Shown piece after piece: positions 22,827 through 33,327 of a stretch of DNA of 64,000 nucleotides. Origin of the DNA: Lumbricus rubellus (Eukaryota; Annelida; Clitellata; Crassiclitellata; Lumbricidae); assembly GCA_945859605.1 (NCBI GenBank), contig OX243811.1:39735821-39799820 (forward strand). Reading direction: 5' to 3'. The first letter of the stretch is position 1. The number at the start of each line of letters is the position of its first letter. The notes below the pieces were generated by a model. The model saw only the letters and a list, made by a program, of their open reading frames with translations, made no database searches and was not told the DNA's origin. A program made the translations under genes and the position numbers.

Positions 22827-25800
22827 CTAGGCAGGTTCGGCTGTCCAATGTCGCCACTCTTCCCTCCGCTGGGCCTTCTCCTTTAGTTTCTGATATCCGA
22901 TCTTCTTCATCAGAGTGTCCAGCAACATCTGTCGGGGTCTTCCTCTTGTTCGTTTCCCCTCCATTTGTCCTTCTAACACCGTTTTCACCAGACTGTCTCC
23001 TCTTAGCATATGCCCTATCCAATTCTTATGCCTTTCTCTGATTGTTTTTATCATTGTTCTTTCCTCTCCTACCCTTTCCAGCACTTCCTCGTTTGTTCTG
23101 TGTTCCGTCCAGCTGATCTTCTCCATTCTTCTCCACGTCCACATTTCAAACGCTTCGATTTTCTTTATGTCTTCTTTTCTCATGGTCCAGGTTTCGGAAC
23201 CATACAACACCACACTCCACACCAGTGTTTTTATCATTCGTTTCTTGAGACTTCTGTTTAGCTTTCCTCGTAGTAGTTCTCCTCTTTTCGTAAATGCCTC
23301 TTTTCCCATTGCAATCCTTCTTCTGATTTCCTTATGACATTTAGCATCCGTTGTCATCAAGCTTCCCAGGTAGCAAAATTCCTTGACCTGTTCTATCCCT
23401 TTGCCTTCTATTTGAATGTCGACTGTAGTTTCTTCTCCCTTGCTGATCTTCATTACTTTTGTCTTCTTGATGTTAATTCTCATGCCATATTCAATTGACG
23501 TTGTGTTCAATCTATCCATCACTTCTTGCAACCCCTTCTGACTTCTCGCTAACATTGCCTGATCGTCCGCAAACCTCAAAGCCTTAATCCATTTTCCTCC
23601 CACCTTTATGCCTTCTTCCAGATCATCTAATGCTTCTCTGACCAGTTCTTCTATATAGATGTTGAATAAAAGAGGTGATAGGGGGCAGCCCTGTCTCACT
23701 CCTCTGCCCACCTTTCCTGGTTCTGAGTACTCTCCGTCGATTCTTATTCGTACCTTCTGCCCCATGTATAAATTTCCTATCAATCTTCTGTCTCTCCAGT
23801 CTATTCCCATCCTCCTCAGTACATGTAGCAGCTTTCTCCAGTTGACTCTATCAAATGCCTTCTCATAATCCACAAAACATATATATACGTCCTGTCCATT
23901 CTGACAACTCCTCTCTGTTAATATCCGCAATGCTCCGATCGCGTCTCTTGTTCCCACACCCTTCCTGAAACCGAATTGGTCCTCTCCTAGTCCTCCAATT
24001 GTCTCTGTTTTTCCCAGTACTCTTTTCGCCAGTATTCTTACCATGATTTTGGATGCATGGGTGAGCAAGCTGATGGTTCTGTGTTCTTCACATGATGTTG
24101 TACCGGTATTCGGTTTCTTCTTAATCGGTATGATGATTGCTTGTAGGAAGTCTTCTGGCCATACTCCCGTTGTATATATGTCCTGGCATATCTGTACTAG
24201 TTCATTCATGGCTCCTTCCTCCAGACTTTTGAGCATTTCTGCCGGTATGTCGTCTATTCCCTCCGACTTGTTGTTTTTCATTTCCCGTATGGCTGCTCGT
24301 ACCTCCTCTGCCATCACCTCCGGTCCAGTGTCTTCCTCTCTCTCCTCTCGCTCAATATCTTGGATTCCTCCATCCAGATCTTCGTTTCTGTAGAGTTCTT
24401 CCACATACTCCTTCCATCTGTTTTTAACCTCATTTATTTCATTCAGTATGTTCCCCTGCTTGTCCTTGATCTCTATTCCTCCTCCTCTGCCTGGTTTCTT
24501 GTTTAGCCTTTTCACATTTTCATACACTATGTCATATCTTCCTCTTTCCTGTAGCTCTTCTAACTCCCGACATTGTTCCTCCCACCACTTTTCTCTTGCC
24601 GCTTCTGTTGTTCTTCTTAGTTTGTTGTTCAGTCTTTTGTACTGCGTCCTCGCTATTTCAGTGCTTTGATGTTTCCATTTTCTCCTTTCCTCCATTTCCT
24701 CTATCATTTCTCTCGTGATCCATGGTTTTCTAGGGAGTCTCTTCTCTTCAGTTCCTATGATGTCCTTTGCGCTCTCTATAATGTTTTCTTTCAGTCTTTT
24801 CCATCTCTCTTCTGTGTCTTCTCCATCGCCGTTTGTTAGATTCTCTTCTATTCTCTCTCCCAGCTGTTTGCATTTCTCTATAAGGTTGTTCTTGTTCCAC
24901 CTCCGTCTTTTCTTCATTCTCCTCTTGATGAATTTCAACTTTATCTGAGCTTTCATGATGACTAGATTGTGGTCTGTGTCTGCATCCGCACCAGGCATCG
25001 CTCTTGCATTTTTCACACTGTTCCTGTACCTTGTTCTTACCAATATGTAATCTATTTGATATCTTGCTGTATCTCCCGGTGCTTTCCACGTGTATCTTCT
25101 CCTCTTTTCATGCTGAAACCAGGTGTTTGTCAACATTAATTCTTTCCTCTCACAGAATTCTGCTAGTTTTTCTCCTCTGCTGTTCCTCTCTCCCAATCCA
25201 AATTTACCTATGCCTTTTCCCTCTGCTCCTTCTCCCACCACTGCATTCCAGTCTCCCATTACCACCAAGTAATCCGATCCCTTTGTTCTATCCATTACTT
25301 CTTCCAGTTTCTCATACATGTTGTCTACTTCCTCCTCTTCATGTGTTGATGTTGGCATGTATACCTGGATCATGACAACATCCACTGGTTCAGCCTTTAT
25401 TTTAATCTCGATCATCCTGCTTCCATACCTTTCGATTTTTACTATGGCGCTGGCCAGATGTTCCTCCACCAGTATTGCCACCCCTCCTTGGCTCCTCTCT
25501 CCGCTCGTGTGTATGATTCTTATTCCCTCACTGGTGAAGTCTCCTTCCTCCTTCCATCTTGTCTCTGCCAAACCCAGAATGTTCAAGTTTGCTCTTTTCA
25601 TTTCCTTAATGACATTCGCCAGCTTCCCAGGTCTTTTCATTGTCCGTACATTCCATGTCCCCACTTTGATGTTATTTTCCTTTCCATTTTCACCTTTGAT
25701 TTCTTTGGTTTTGCAGGGGTTTCGCTGGTTGACGACCGAGGAGGCCCCGCTCCCTCCCCTGCCGGGCGCGACTCTTCCCGTACAATTACGAGTTGACCCG

Positions 25801-25835
25801 TTAACGCCGTTAACTTGTTTCTGTAGTAGCTTCAT
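22827..25835 (-). CDS. LINE endonuclease-reverse transcriptase, 1002 aa
   Basis: This is the retrotransposition enzyme of the element: an APE-type endonuclease nicks target DNA and the reverse transcriptase copies the RNA onto the nick. Endonuclease motifs appear in order: GTWNVRT near residue 59, LAETRW, MGDWNAVVG, YQIDYIL and DTDHN. The reverse transcriptase follows, with DYEKAFDRVNW, GVRQGCPLSPLLFNIY and the catalytic FADD at 755-758. The C-terminal part has YLGSLMTTDA, YGSETWT, FEMWTWRRM and RGRPR, the pattern of RTE/BovB-type elements (often annotated as 'craniofacial development protein 2-like'). There is no stop or frameshift. It is not a host gene. The clade is assigned by motif recall, without a tree. 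Confidence 0.92.
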   Translation of the reverse strand: MKLLQKQVNGVNGSTRNCTGRVAPGRGGSGASSVVNQRNPCKTKEIKGENGKENNIKVGTWNVRTMKRPGKLANVIKEMKRANLNILGLAETRWKEEGDFTSEGIRIIHTSGERSQGGVAILVEEHLASAIVKIERYGSRMIEIKIKAEPVDVVMIQVYMPTSTHEEEEVDNMYEKLEEVMDRTKGSDYLVVMGDWNAVVGEGAEGKGIGKFGLGERNSRGEKLAEFCERKELMLTNTWFQHEKRRRYTWKAPGDTARYQIDYILVRTRYRNSVKNARAMPGADADTDHNLVIMKAQIKLKFIKRRMKKRRRWNKNNLIEKCKQLGERIEENLTNGDGEDTEERWKRLKENIIESAKDIIGTEEKRLPRKPWITREMIEEMEERRKWKHQSTEIARTQYKRLNNKLRRTTEAAREKWWEEQCRELEELQERGRYDIVYENVKRLNKKPGRGGGIEIKDKQGNILNEINEVKNRWKEYVEELYRNEDLDGGIQDIEREEREEDTGPEVMAEEVRAAIREMKNNKSEGIDDIPAEMLKSLEEGAMNELVQICQDIYTTGVWPEDFLQAIIIPIKKKPNTGTTSCEEHRTISLLTHASKIMVRILAKRVLGKTETIGGLGEDQFGFRKGVGTRDAIGALRILTERSCQNGQDVYICFVDYEKAFDRVNWRKLLHVLRRMGIDWRDRRLIGNLYMGQKVRIRIDGEYSEPGKVGRGVRQGCPLSPLLFNIYIEELVREALDDLEEGIKVGGKWIKALRFADDQAMLARSQKGLQEVMDRLNTTSIEYGMRINIKKTKVMKISKGEETTVDIQIEGKGIEQVKEFCYLGSLMTTDAKCHKEIRRRIAMGKEAFTKRGELLRGKLNRSLKKRMIKTLVWSVVLYGSETWTMRKEDIKKIEAFEMWTWRRMEKISWTEHRTNEEVLERVGEERTMIKTIRERHKNWIGHMLRGDSLVKTVLEGQMEGKRTRGRPRQMLLDTLMKKIGYQKLKEKAQRREEWRHWTAEPA

Positions 25836-25843
25836 TTGACATT

Positions 25844-26029
25844 TTACTCGGGATTCGTAGAGGGGTGGTCTCCCGTTGCCTTCCCCTCGGTGTTTTTAGC
25901 GAGACACCATCTCCATGCGTTGCCGAGTTCCGTCATCCGTCCTTCAGGATCTTCTCCTCTGGATTCTCGCATATACCGGCGAGAACTCGGTCGCCCACCA
26001 CGCACTTCGTTTTCGACAGGGGGGACCAC
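25844..26029 (-). CDS. Small upstream ORF of the LINE (61 aa)
   Basis: A 61-codon frame ends at 25844-25846, 8 bp before the main ORF ATG at 25835. It is basic and hydrophilic and has no motif I recognise. Its position suggests termination-reinitiation, or a vestigial ORF1. It could also be chance. Confidence 0.35.
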   Translation of the reverse strand: MVPPVENEVRGGRPSSRRYMRESRGEDPEGRMTELGNAWRWCLAKNTEGKATGDHPSTNPE

Positions 26030-26144
26030 GTGTAGGTGGCGTGGTGGACTTTTGAGCAGCAGAGGCTATATGAGACGCTTGCTTACCCCATTCCCCCTCC
26101 TATTTTTTATACATATTATATATATATATATATATGTATATTAT

Positions 26145-26633
26145 AATCTTATTATCAGTGCTTGTTTGCCAGCGCTTTTACATTGGGCAGGTTGTTGTTT
26201 AGAAATAAACCGTCAGCTGATTCCACTTGAATCTCGATCTGAACGTTAAAGATTAGTTTAAACTAGCTGTAGCCACGTGCTCAACAACGCTGTCCCTTCC
26301 CCTTACCCAGGCTTGGAACTCGTACTAACCGAAAACAACAGAACAGTGACGGAGTTAAGTTTACATAATAATGTAATTAATTATTATTATAATGGCACTT
26401 CATGTCATTCACTTTATTAGTACGTAAGTAAGTAAATTTCACATTGAAGCTCACAACAACAAGTGCGCGGGATGGTTAGCGTTGGCCAATTCATCTTCAC
26501 GTGTGACCGAAGTACGAATTGTGTTTTTAGTTGAACATTGACCACATCAATTAAATCTAGTCGGAAACAAATTGGTTGTAAAATAACAACAATATCTGTT
26601 GTTTGTTGAACTGTCTCGTTGAAGGTGGTAGAA
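26145..26633 (+). promoter_or_regulatory. 5' flank of RIDA
   Basis: This 490-bp gap lies between the LINE and the RIDA ATG and would hold the RIDA promoter and 5'UTR. I see no TATA box that can be trusted. No other gene is visible. Confidence 0.4.
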
Positions 26634-29600
26634 ATGGCGTCCAAGCTTACTAGTGTCGTGAGGAAAATTGTCGTTGCAGCTGAAGCCCCGAAACCGGTCG
26701 GGCCGTACAGGTATACATAGAAAATACTTGGCTAGTATAACTCTAGTAAGTTTAACATTAGTGCAAATTTGGGATCATTGGATAAAGTAAAGTATCGTCA
26801 AATGAATGTCGTGTTCGGTGTGTACGGGGTCAAACTTATATGGCGCATTGACTTGTAGAACGTAGAGCTTTTTCTTCGCCCAACATTTCCAGAACAGCTT
26901 GAACTTAAAGGAGGACTGATTGCAAGGCTATATATTGGTAAAGTGGTTTCAACATGGTTAGAAAATTATTTCCATGGGTTCAGTGCCAGCTCAAGGTCGA
27001 GGTGTAACAGATGTGATGGACAAACGATGGATGATGCCTCAAGTTTGGGTAAACACGCACACTGAGTGCCCGTACTCCAAACAATATGGCTGCCAAGGAA
27101 TGCGATAAAATTATAGCGCGACCTATAGACGACATTGTTCCTCAATTCAGCCTCAATTTCAGCAGAATGACTGCACTAACCCTAAAACTAACCCTAACCG
27201 ACCCTCACGGCGCCTAACCTGAGCCCTAACCGACCCTCAACGCTTTGCATGTTGAGATGTCGTCGATCAGTTGCGTTCTAATTTTACGGCATTCGTTGGC
27301 AGCCATATTGTTTGGAGTACGGGCACTCAGTGTGCGTGTTTACCCAAGTTTGCATGTGATCATTATTGCATTACCTATTTAATTATGGAACAGTGCAAGA
27401 TAATGTTGGGTAATGTAATCCTGTGAGCCAATCGAATATGATATTGGAATACTGTAATTTGTTTAAATTCCATTTCTGCTGTTTAATTCAGCCAAGCAGT
27501 TATAGCTGGAACAAGCATGTACATCTCTGGATGCATTGGCATGGATCCAAACACTAGCAACCTTGTCAGTGGTGGCATAGAACCCGAGTCACACCAGGTA
27601 TTATTCTATAAGTTTGGAAAATTATTGATATTAGATATTATGACTGTTTGAATTGAGTTTTAAGCTGCTCTTGTATATTGCTTGCCGTGTACCTTCCTTG
27701 TTGTAATGATCGCATTGTCTTGTGGGACTGAACGATGGTGGACAGATGTTCTCATCAGCTTCAGCTAATTAAAAGATTTGTGAGATCTCTGTTCTTTGAG
27801 GCTGGAACAACGTCTCTGGTCAGCTTTATCGTCTCTCATTTAGATAATTGCAGCTGCCTTTTTGGACAGTGTGTCCAAGTGCCTGCGCAATCGAGTTGTT
27901 GAATGCAACGGTGAATGTGCTGTCAAGGTGTCCTTGTAATGGCTTGTGCTAGGTAAGTGTGTCCAAGAAATCATCTACTCTTCAAAGTCAAGCATGCCAT
28001 TGATGATGATTATTTAATCTGCAACTGGGTTATCAGCCAACCTTATAATATGGATGCTTGGATGGAAGCACAGCAGGTGTTTTCTTGAAGTGAGACTGTC
28101 AAGGGTAGGAGACAATACATACTGCATCGTTTAATGACAGAGGCTTCTTGGCTTGAATATATGTCATGTGCTGGTAGTCACTTATGGCATAAGTAGTGTA
28201 GTTAAATCAAATGTTGTGCCTCAAGTTAGACTGACATTTAATGCATAAGTCGATATGTGCTTTAGATAAATAAATAAATGTTGTTTATTTTCAAATGATT
28301 GATTGCTGTTTTAGGCTCTGAAAAACATGGGAGCAATTTTGAAAGCTGCAGGAGTAGATTTTGGAAACGGTGAGGGTTTGGTTCAACTGTTTTCAATTGA
28401 AAATAAATAGGATCTAATGGAGACTTCAATACTTGTTATCAATTGGCATGTTGTTAATATTAAGTTAAGCCTGTCAGAGACAGTATGCCTTATTTATTAA
28501 TCATTGTGCATAGCAGTATATAAGTACCTAGAGATTTATATCACACGTATCAAAGCACTGCAACATGATACATAGCACAATCAATCAATCATACAGATTG
28601 AAGTTGGGAGAACTGTGATAAACAATTATTTTATGTTAGAAGAGTTCAAATTGTAATCAGAAACCATTTATTTGAGTCTGTAGACTGGTGAATTTCTATT
28701 GGAACAAACATATTTCAGAACCTAGGCTTGTTGTTTAACACTTAATGACAAAGTGCCAAGACTTTCCAGTCTTTCTTAGTACATGCTCGTTGTTAAAGTA
28801 ATGACATTGACTTATACCTTACCTTGTGAGAGTGGTTCTACAGTCCGGTTCATTTTCGTGTAGATGTGCAATTATTTGGAAGTGATTTCCTTTGATCTGC
28901 TTCCTAGTCTTGGCAGCTTCTAATTTAGGTAGAATTTTTTGTTTCTCAAAGTAGAAATGTTTTGCGTATACGCTTCATACTTAACATTATGATTTTTCAC
29001 ATTTTCTTACATTGTTTTTTTTCAGTGGTTAAAACAACTGTTTTCTTGGCTGATATAAATGACTGGCCTGCCTTGAACAAAATCTATGAAACCTGTAAGA
29101 CTTTCATGTTTTATGTATAGATGCGTCAGCATATTGATAATTTAGCTAAGGTTTTGGATAAAATAATTGTTCTTTTATTCCATACCTATTCCAATACTCT
29201 ATATTATTATTATTATTAAGGTAAGATACTGGATAAAGTAATTGATCCATTATGCCATACGTATTCCAATATTATTCTTTTGAGCTGTGGTCTTGGGCAT
29301 GATATTTTGACTGATGTGCAAATGCAACAACAGCAACCTAAACCATGGTGCAGCATGGCTCTTAAATCATCAGTATAGGATTTGTGTATAATATTTTTTC
29401 TGAATTATTATTTGGCCAAGTAGTTTGTTTAGTAATTGTGTTATGTAATGTATCAAAACAATACAGCCAAGTCAATTTGCAATTGCATTGTCATAGGTAT
29501 GAAAATTTATCCAAAGACTTCTGTTTACTTCCAATAGTGTTGTAGCAGAAGTTTTTTATGGCTTAAATATTTATTTTGATAATAAATTGGTCGTAACAGT

Positions 29601-30796
29601 AATATTGGGCCTTGTCTGTAAGATTGGATTTGATTTTTAAAAGTTCTGCATCCTAGTTTAATTTTTAAAATTCTACAGTTAAAAAACAAAAATTATTAAC
29701 ATGTATTTTAAAATTTGTTTTTCTGTTGCAGATTTTACAAGCCATTATCCAGCAAGATCTGCTTTTGCTGTTAAAGATCTTCCAAAGGTGAGATCTTGAC
29801 TTTTTGATCTGAGCAGTAATTTAAAATTAGCCTACAATGAGTATTTACTTGAATTTCTGTCCATAATTTAATCACATTTTTACTAGTGTATCTTTGGTCT
29901 ATATGATTAGAAGTACTGGTACTTACACAAGGATATTTTTTAGAGTAGCCTACTAGATTTTTATATTTTGTTAGGATGTCTTTGTCTGAATTTAATCTTT
30001 TATGTGCACCCTTCATAAGACTACTTTCTAAAACTTAATTAAGTTTTGCTTACAAGCAGTTCATGTCTTGTAACAACACTGAAATCTCATTACTGTTATT
30101 CTTATCACAGAAGTTTCCAGAACCAAACGGATTCCTTTAGTGCTCATTCTGTTAGTTCAGCATAATTATGTTGAGAGGTCCTTAAAACAAAGGCACAGTG
30201 CTGAACATTGCACAACTCATGCATGCAAGGCTATTAGACTAGATGGAATTACAAGACACTGAAGTGCTTTTGACAAGGAACCGTGTATCAAGTGTCTTGA
30301 TTATTATATACATACAGATTACAGAAAGATCTTGAGAGTACAATGGACGGAAAAAAGAACAAACGAATGGGTATTGGAGAAAACTGGAACAGAAAGAACC
30401 TTATTGAACTCGATAAAAAGAAGGAAACTCATTTACTTCGGTCATTTGATGAGAAAACAGGGGGGCTGTATGGAGAAGGAAATAATACAGGGTACGATGT
30501 CGGGATCAAGGGCAAGGGGAAGACCGAGGATGGGTTGGATCGCTAATGTCATCGCATGGATGGAACTACCATTCGAGCAGATATTAAAGGAGACGGAGGA
30601 CAGGAAAAAGTGGCGAAGACATGTCCATGAAGCGACCAACCCTCGAATCGAGGAAGGTTAAAGACAAGACAAGACAGATTACAGACATAATGATTAATTA
30701 CTGGATTAATTACTGAATGTTTTTCTTTTTGAACAGGGAGCCAGAGTAGAAATTGAGGCAATTGCAGTTGTTGGACAAATCACAGATGAGAACTAA
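26634..30796 (+). CDS. RIDA: 2-iminobutanoate/2-iminopropanoate deaminase (RidA/YjgF/UK114), 6 exons, 140 aa
   Basis: RidA hydrolyses reactive enamine/imine intermediates made by PLP enzymes and releases ammonia. It works as a trimer in cytosol or mitochondria. Exons: 26634-26710, 27492-27597, 28315-28369, 29026-29094, 29732-29787, 30737-30796. All sites are GT-AG, phases match, total 423 nt (human RIDA is 137 aa). Family landmarks: PKPVGPYSQAV (residues 20-29), YISG.IGMDP, LKNMGAILKAAG, VVKTTVFLADINDW, YPARSAF with the substrate-binding Arg at 111, and EIEAIAV with the conserved Glu at 126. The usual GQIGMD reads GCIGMD (Cys at 40). A MITE sits in intron 1 and a truncated LINE in intron 5, neither touching exons. 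The ATG is the first in an open context. Confidence 0.95.
27047..27345. mobile_element. Palindromic MITE with 6-bp TSD and telomere-like core
   Basis: The ends are GGGTAAACACGCACACTGAG and its inverted copy, near-perfect for about 60 bp. The flanks are the exact direct repeat AAGTTT (27041-27046 and 27346-27351). The core at about 27175-27240 carries several CTAACCCTAA/CCTAACC words. It lies in RIDA intron 1. Confidence 0.85.
29148..29280. repeat. Imperfect tandem duplication in RIDA intron 4
   Basis: A unit of about 70 bp containing TGGATAAA, ATTGTTC/ATTGATC and CCATACCTATTCCAATA is repeated once around a (ATT)n run. Confidence 0.6.
30324..30673 (+). mobile_element. 5'-truncated LINE copy with 12-bp target-site duplication
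   Basis: It encodes, without stops to 30661, the last 110 residues or so of an RTE-like LINE protein (QWTEKRTNEWVLEKTGTERT, then GHLMR, RARGRPRMGW and KKWRRHVHEATNP). It ends in the short tandem tail AAGACAAGACAAG. The 12-bp word ACAGATTACAGA flanks it exactly (30312-30323 and 30674-30685). It comes from a different family to the LINE at 22827-25835. It sits in RIDA intron 5, sense orientation, about 50 bp from the last exon. Confidence 0.9.
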
Positions 30797-31499
30797 AAGT
30801 GGCTTAAATGAGAGAAATGCCACTTCTTGAACATTCTACACAAATATTCTTAACAATAATTGGACTTGATGTGACTTGTTGATAATTCTCAATATAGATT
30901 TACCTATCACATCTAAGGCCAGTTCTGCTACTGGTTCATGTCTGGCAACAATAGACACCAGCAAACACTTGTAATACATTAGCTATATGTCTATATTAAG
31001 CAGACATTGAGTGGTTTATGAAGGTTATAAACTAGATTTTATTGTTGACTTTATATATACGAGCGTTCTGGTCACCAACAATATCACGTATATTCCTAGA
31101 CACAACCGGTTACAGGGTAATAATACCGTACTTCTGTGGCTATATTAGTATTAACAGCATTGTTAGATTACAATTACCTGCAGATAAGTTTGTGCATTCT
31201 TGACAGAATATTACTGGTCAAATTAAGATATCCATACGATTTTATTAATATTGTGATATTTGTTCTTGTTGAAGTTATTGATCCATGACCTGTGTGATAT
31301 ATCGGAACTGATTTATTTAAAGTAAATTAACCAATAATCCTAATCAATATGTTACAGAACAAAGATAACTGAACCTTTTTGACAAGGTTCCCCAATTTAA
31401 GTAAAGGTTGGTTGACATAACAGAATTTAGTATAGTTCAACTATAGAAGCTGGCCGAGTCAAAATTTGAAATTGTACATGATTGTATGGCCTTTCTGCA

Positions 31500-32260
31500 A
31501 TGTCTAGCATTGGCCCACACTATGCTGCCAAAACCAGTGTGAAATGTTGTCTATAGCCAGATCTTAAGTGAATCACTTCACTGGCTCAGACTTCATCCCA
31601 GATGAAGTGCTCCCTCAGCAATGTTTTGAGCCAGGCTCTCTACAAAATTATACCAGTATGATGTCCATTACTTGTCGAGTATTGACATGGGTAATATCTT
31701 TTGTTGCATGAGGGAGTAGTCAAGTATGATGCCCAGGTTACGGACACAAGAAGTGAAAATCAAAGACGGCCATTCTTCTGCATAAAGATGGCCATTTCCC
31801 CACAGGAGTTTAGTAAATAAAAGTGATATGTCAGTAGTAGAGAATGTAGCCAAGTACTGAGCCCTGAGAAATGCCAAACTTGACCTCAATCCATTCAGTC
31901 CTGAAGTCTTTAAAAACAGCTATCTGCGTGAAGTCCATGCGATAGGATTAAACTAAAGAAGGGGAATGCGATACGATATAGGCCACAGGATAACCACAAA
32001 CTCATGGTCCTCCATATCGAAAGCAGAAGAGAAGTCAAAAAGTGCTAAAAGGGAGAGATGAGACTGGTGTATGGCTTCATGTATATCTGATAGAAGATAA
32101 TTATAAGAGGGCAGTGTCTATGGAGTTATTACCTCTGTGGGAAGGAGTCAAGCTTGCTTAAAATAAGGAAGTTCTAAGCTTAAATGAAACTGATCTCTCA
32201 AGGGCCTTCGAGAGGAGCGAAATAGAAATATAGGAGATTCTTGCCAGCATTTGAGGCCTA
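31500..32260 (-). pseudogene. Degenerate CR1/L2-like reverse transcriptase fragment
   Basis: In pieces, the minus strand reads like the reverse transcriptase of CR1/L2 elements: SHLSLLALFDFSSAFDMEDH (compare the family pattern 'LLDLSAAFDTVDH') and, further 3', CVRNLGIILDYSL (pattern 'VRNLGVIFDSSL'). Stops and frameshifts interrupt it. Confidence 0.55.
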
Positions 32261-32789
32261 TTTTGCTCATCTGACCAAATCGTGAGCTTTTTCTTGGGCT
32301 ATGCTTTTCAAGGTGTTGATGATGGTAGGTCAGTGACTTAGGAATAATCTTCTACCTACCACAGTACCGGTAATCATATGTGGGGCTAAACTTTCAACCT
32401 GCTGGATGCCTATCCTTGATAGTTGGGTCTTTAACATTGAGGTTGCCCTGAATTAGTTTGTTCTGTACAAGGCAACAAACTGCAACATGCATGTTAAAAA
32501 AATATGAGAATTGCTCAAGATAACTCTGGGGGGAAGCTCAGACATTGATTTATGTGGAGTTAGGGTGTGCAATGCAATGAAGGCATATACTGTATATGGC
32601 GTCCCATAGAAACACTGGCAATTCTCAACTGAGTTTACATTTACTTTTATTTACGTCAGTATTTATTGAAAGAGAAGACCACGGCTAGAAAGTCCAAATA
32701 CATGTAAACATAGCCTATGATGTAACTTCTTGCATCACAAATTCAATACTTAAGATCAGGCTTAAATAAAATGTTCCCAATACACAGTT

Positions 32790-32795
32790 TTTATT
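32790..32795 (-). terminator. Candidate poly(A) signal for RPRD1
   Basis: The minus strand shows AATAAA about 530 bp after the RPRD1 stop codon. Position only; the cleavage site is not verified. Confidence 0.4.
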
Positions 32796-33327
32796 AATCC
32801 AAAACTTCACATACATGTAGAAAAATTCTCTGAATCAAAACACCGACTAAATGTAGAAATAAATGCCAACTCCCTACAAGCAATTTCTCTGTCAAACAAT
32901 GTTCCCAAATAGCAAGGAAGGCTGAAACAGCCCTATTAGTTTTAAAACTAAAGAAAGGTAATGACTCGCTTTGCAAACAATGCATGTGAATCAAAGCATT
33001 TATGTAGCACCTTTCAAGAACCTTGCATTGTGCCTAATGTTATATGAGGCTCAAGAATCTAAACAGGATTATCAGCTCAAGAACAAGCATTTATAACAAT
33101 AGGACAATCCATTATCATATATGAATTTCCAGGCTTAAGAACTATAACATGTAAATGTTCAATGTCTACGCAATCAGACATTCAGTGTCTAGTCTTTTAA
33201 ATACCAGGAGATCTTACAGTTTGGTCAGACAAATAAACAGTAAATGAGACAATGCGCACTCATGCACTGCTTATATATACATATTATATAAGCATAACTG
33301 TTCTGATTTTTACATCATACCACATGA

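Larger units (their letters stand above)
22793..26132 (-). mobile_element. Apparently full-length RTE-like LINE
   Basis: It comprises a GC-rich 5' region (about 25836-26100), one long uninterrupted ORF (22827-25835), and a short 3' end closing in an A-run (minus strand, 22801-22810). The 12-bp word TATGTATATTAT flanks it (22781-22792 and 26133-26144) and may be the target-site duplication. The flanks are AT-rich, so chance is possible. An unbroken 1002-codon frame suggests recent activity. Confidence 0.85.
30797..33327. other. Convergent intergenic region RIDA / RPRD1
   Basis: This holds the 3' ends of RIDA (+) and RPRD1 (-) and a decayed LINE (31500-32260). An AATAAA on the plus strand (32765-32770) and one on the minus strand (32795-32790) may mark the two transcript ends. 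No further gene is seen. Confidence 0.5.

Noticed and set aside
24043..25839. Several plus-strand open frames of 70-170 aa
   Set aside because: Antisense shadows of the LINE ORF at 22827-25835.
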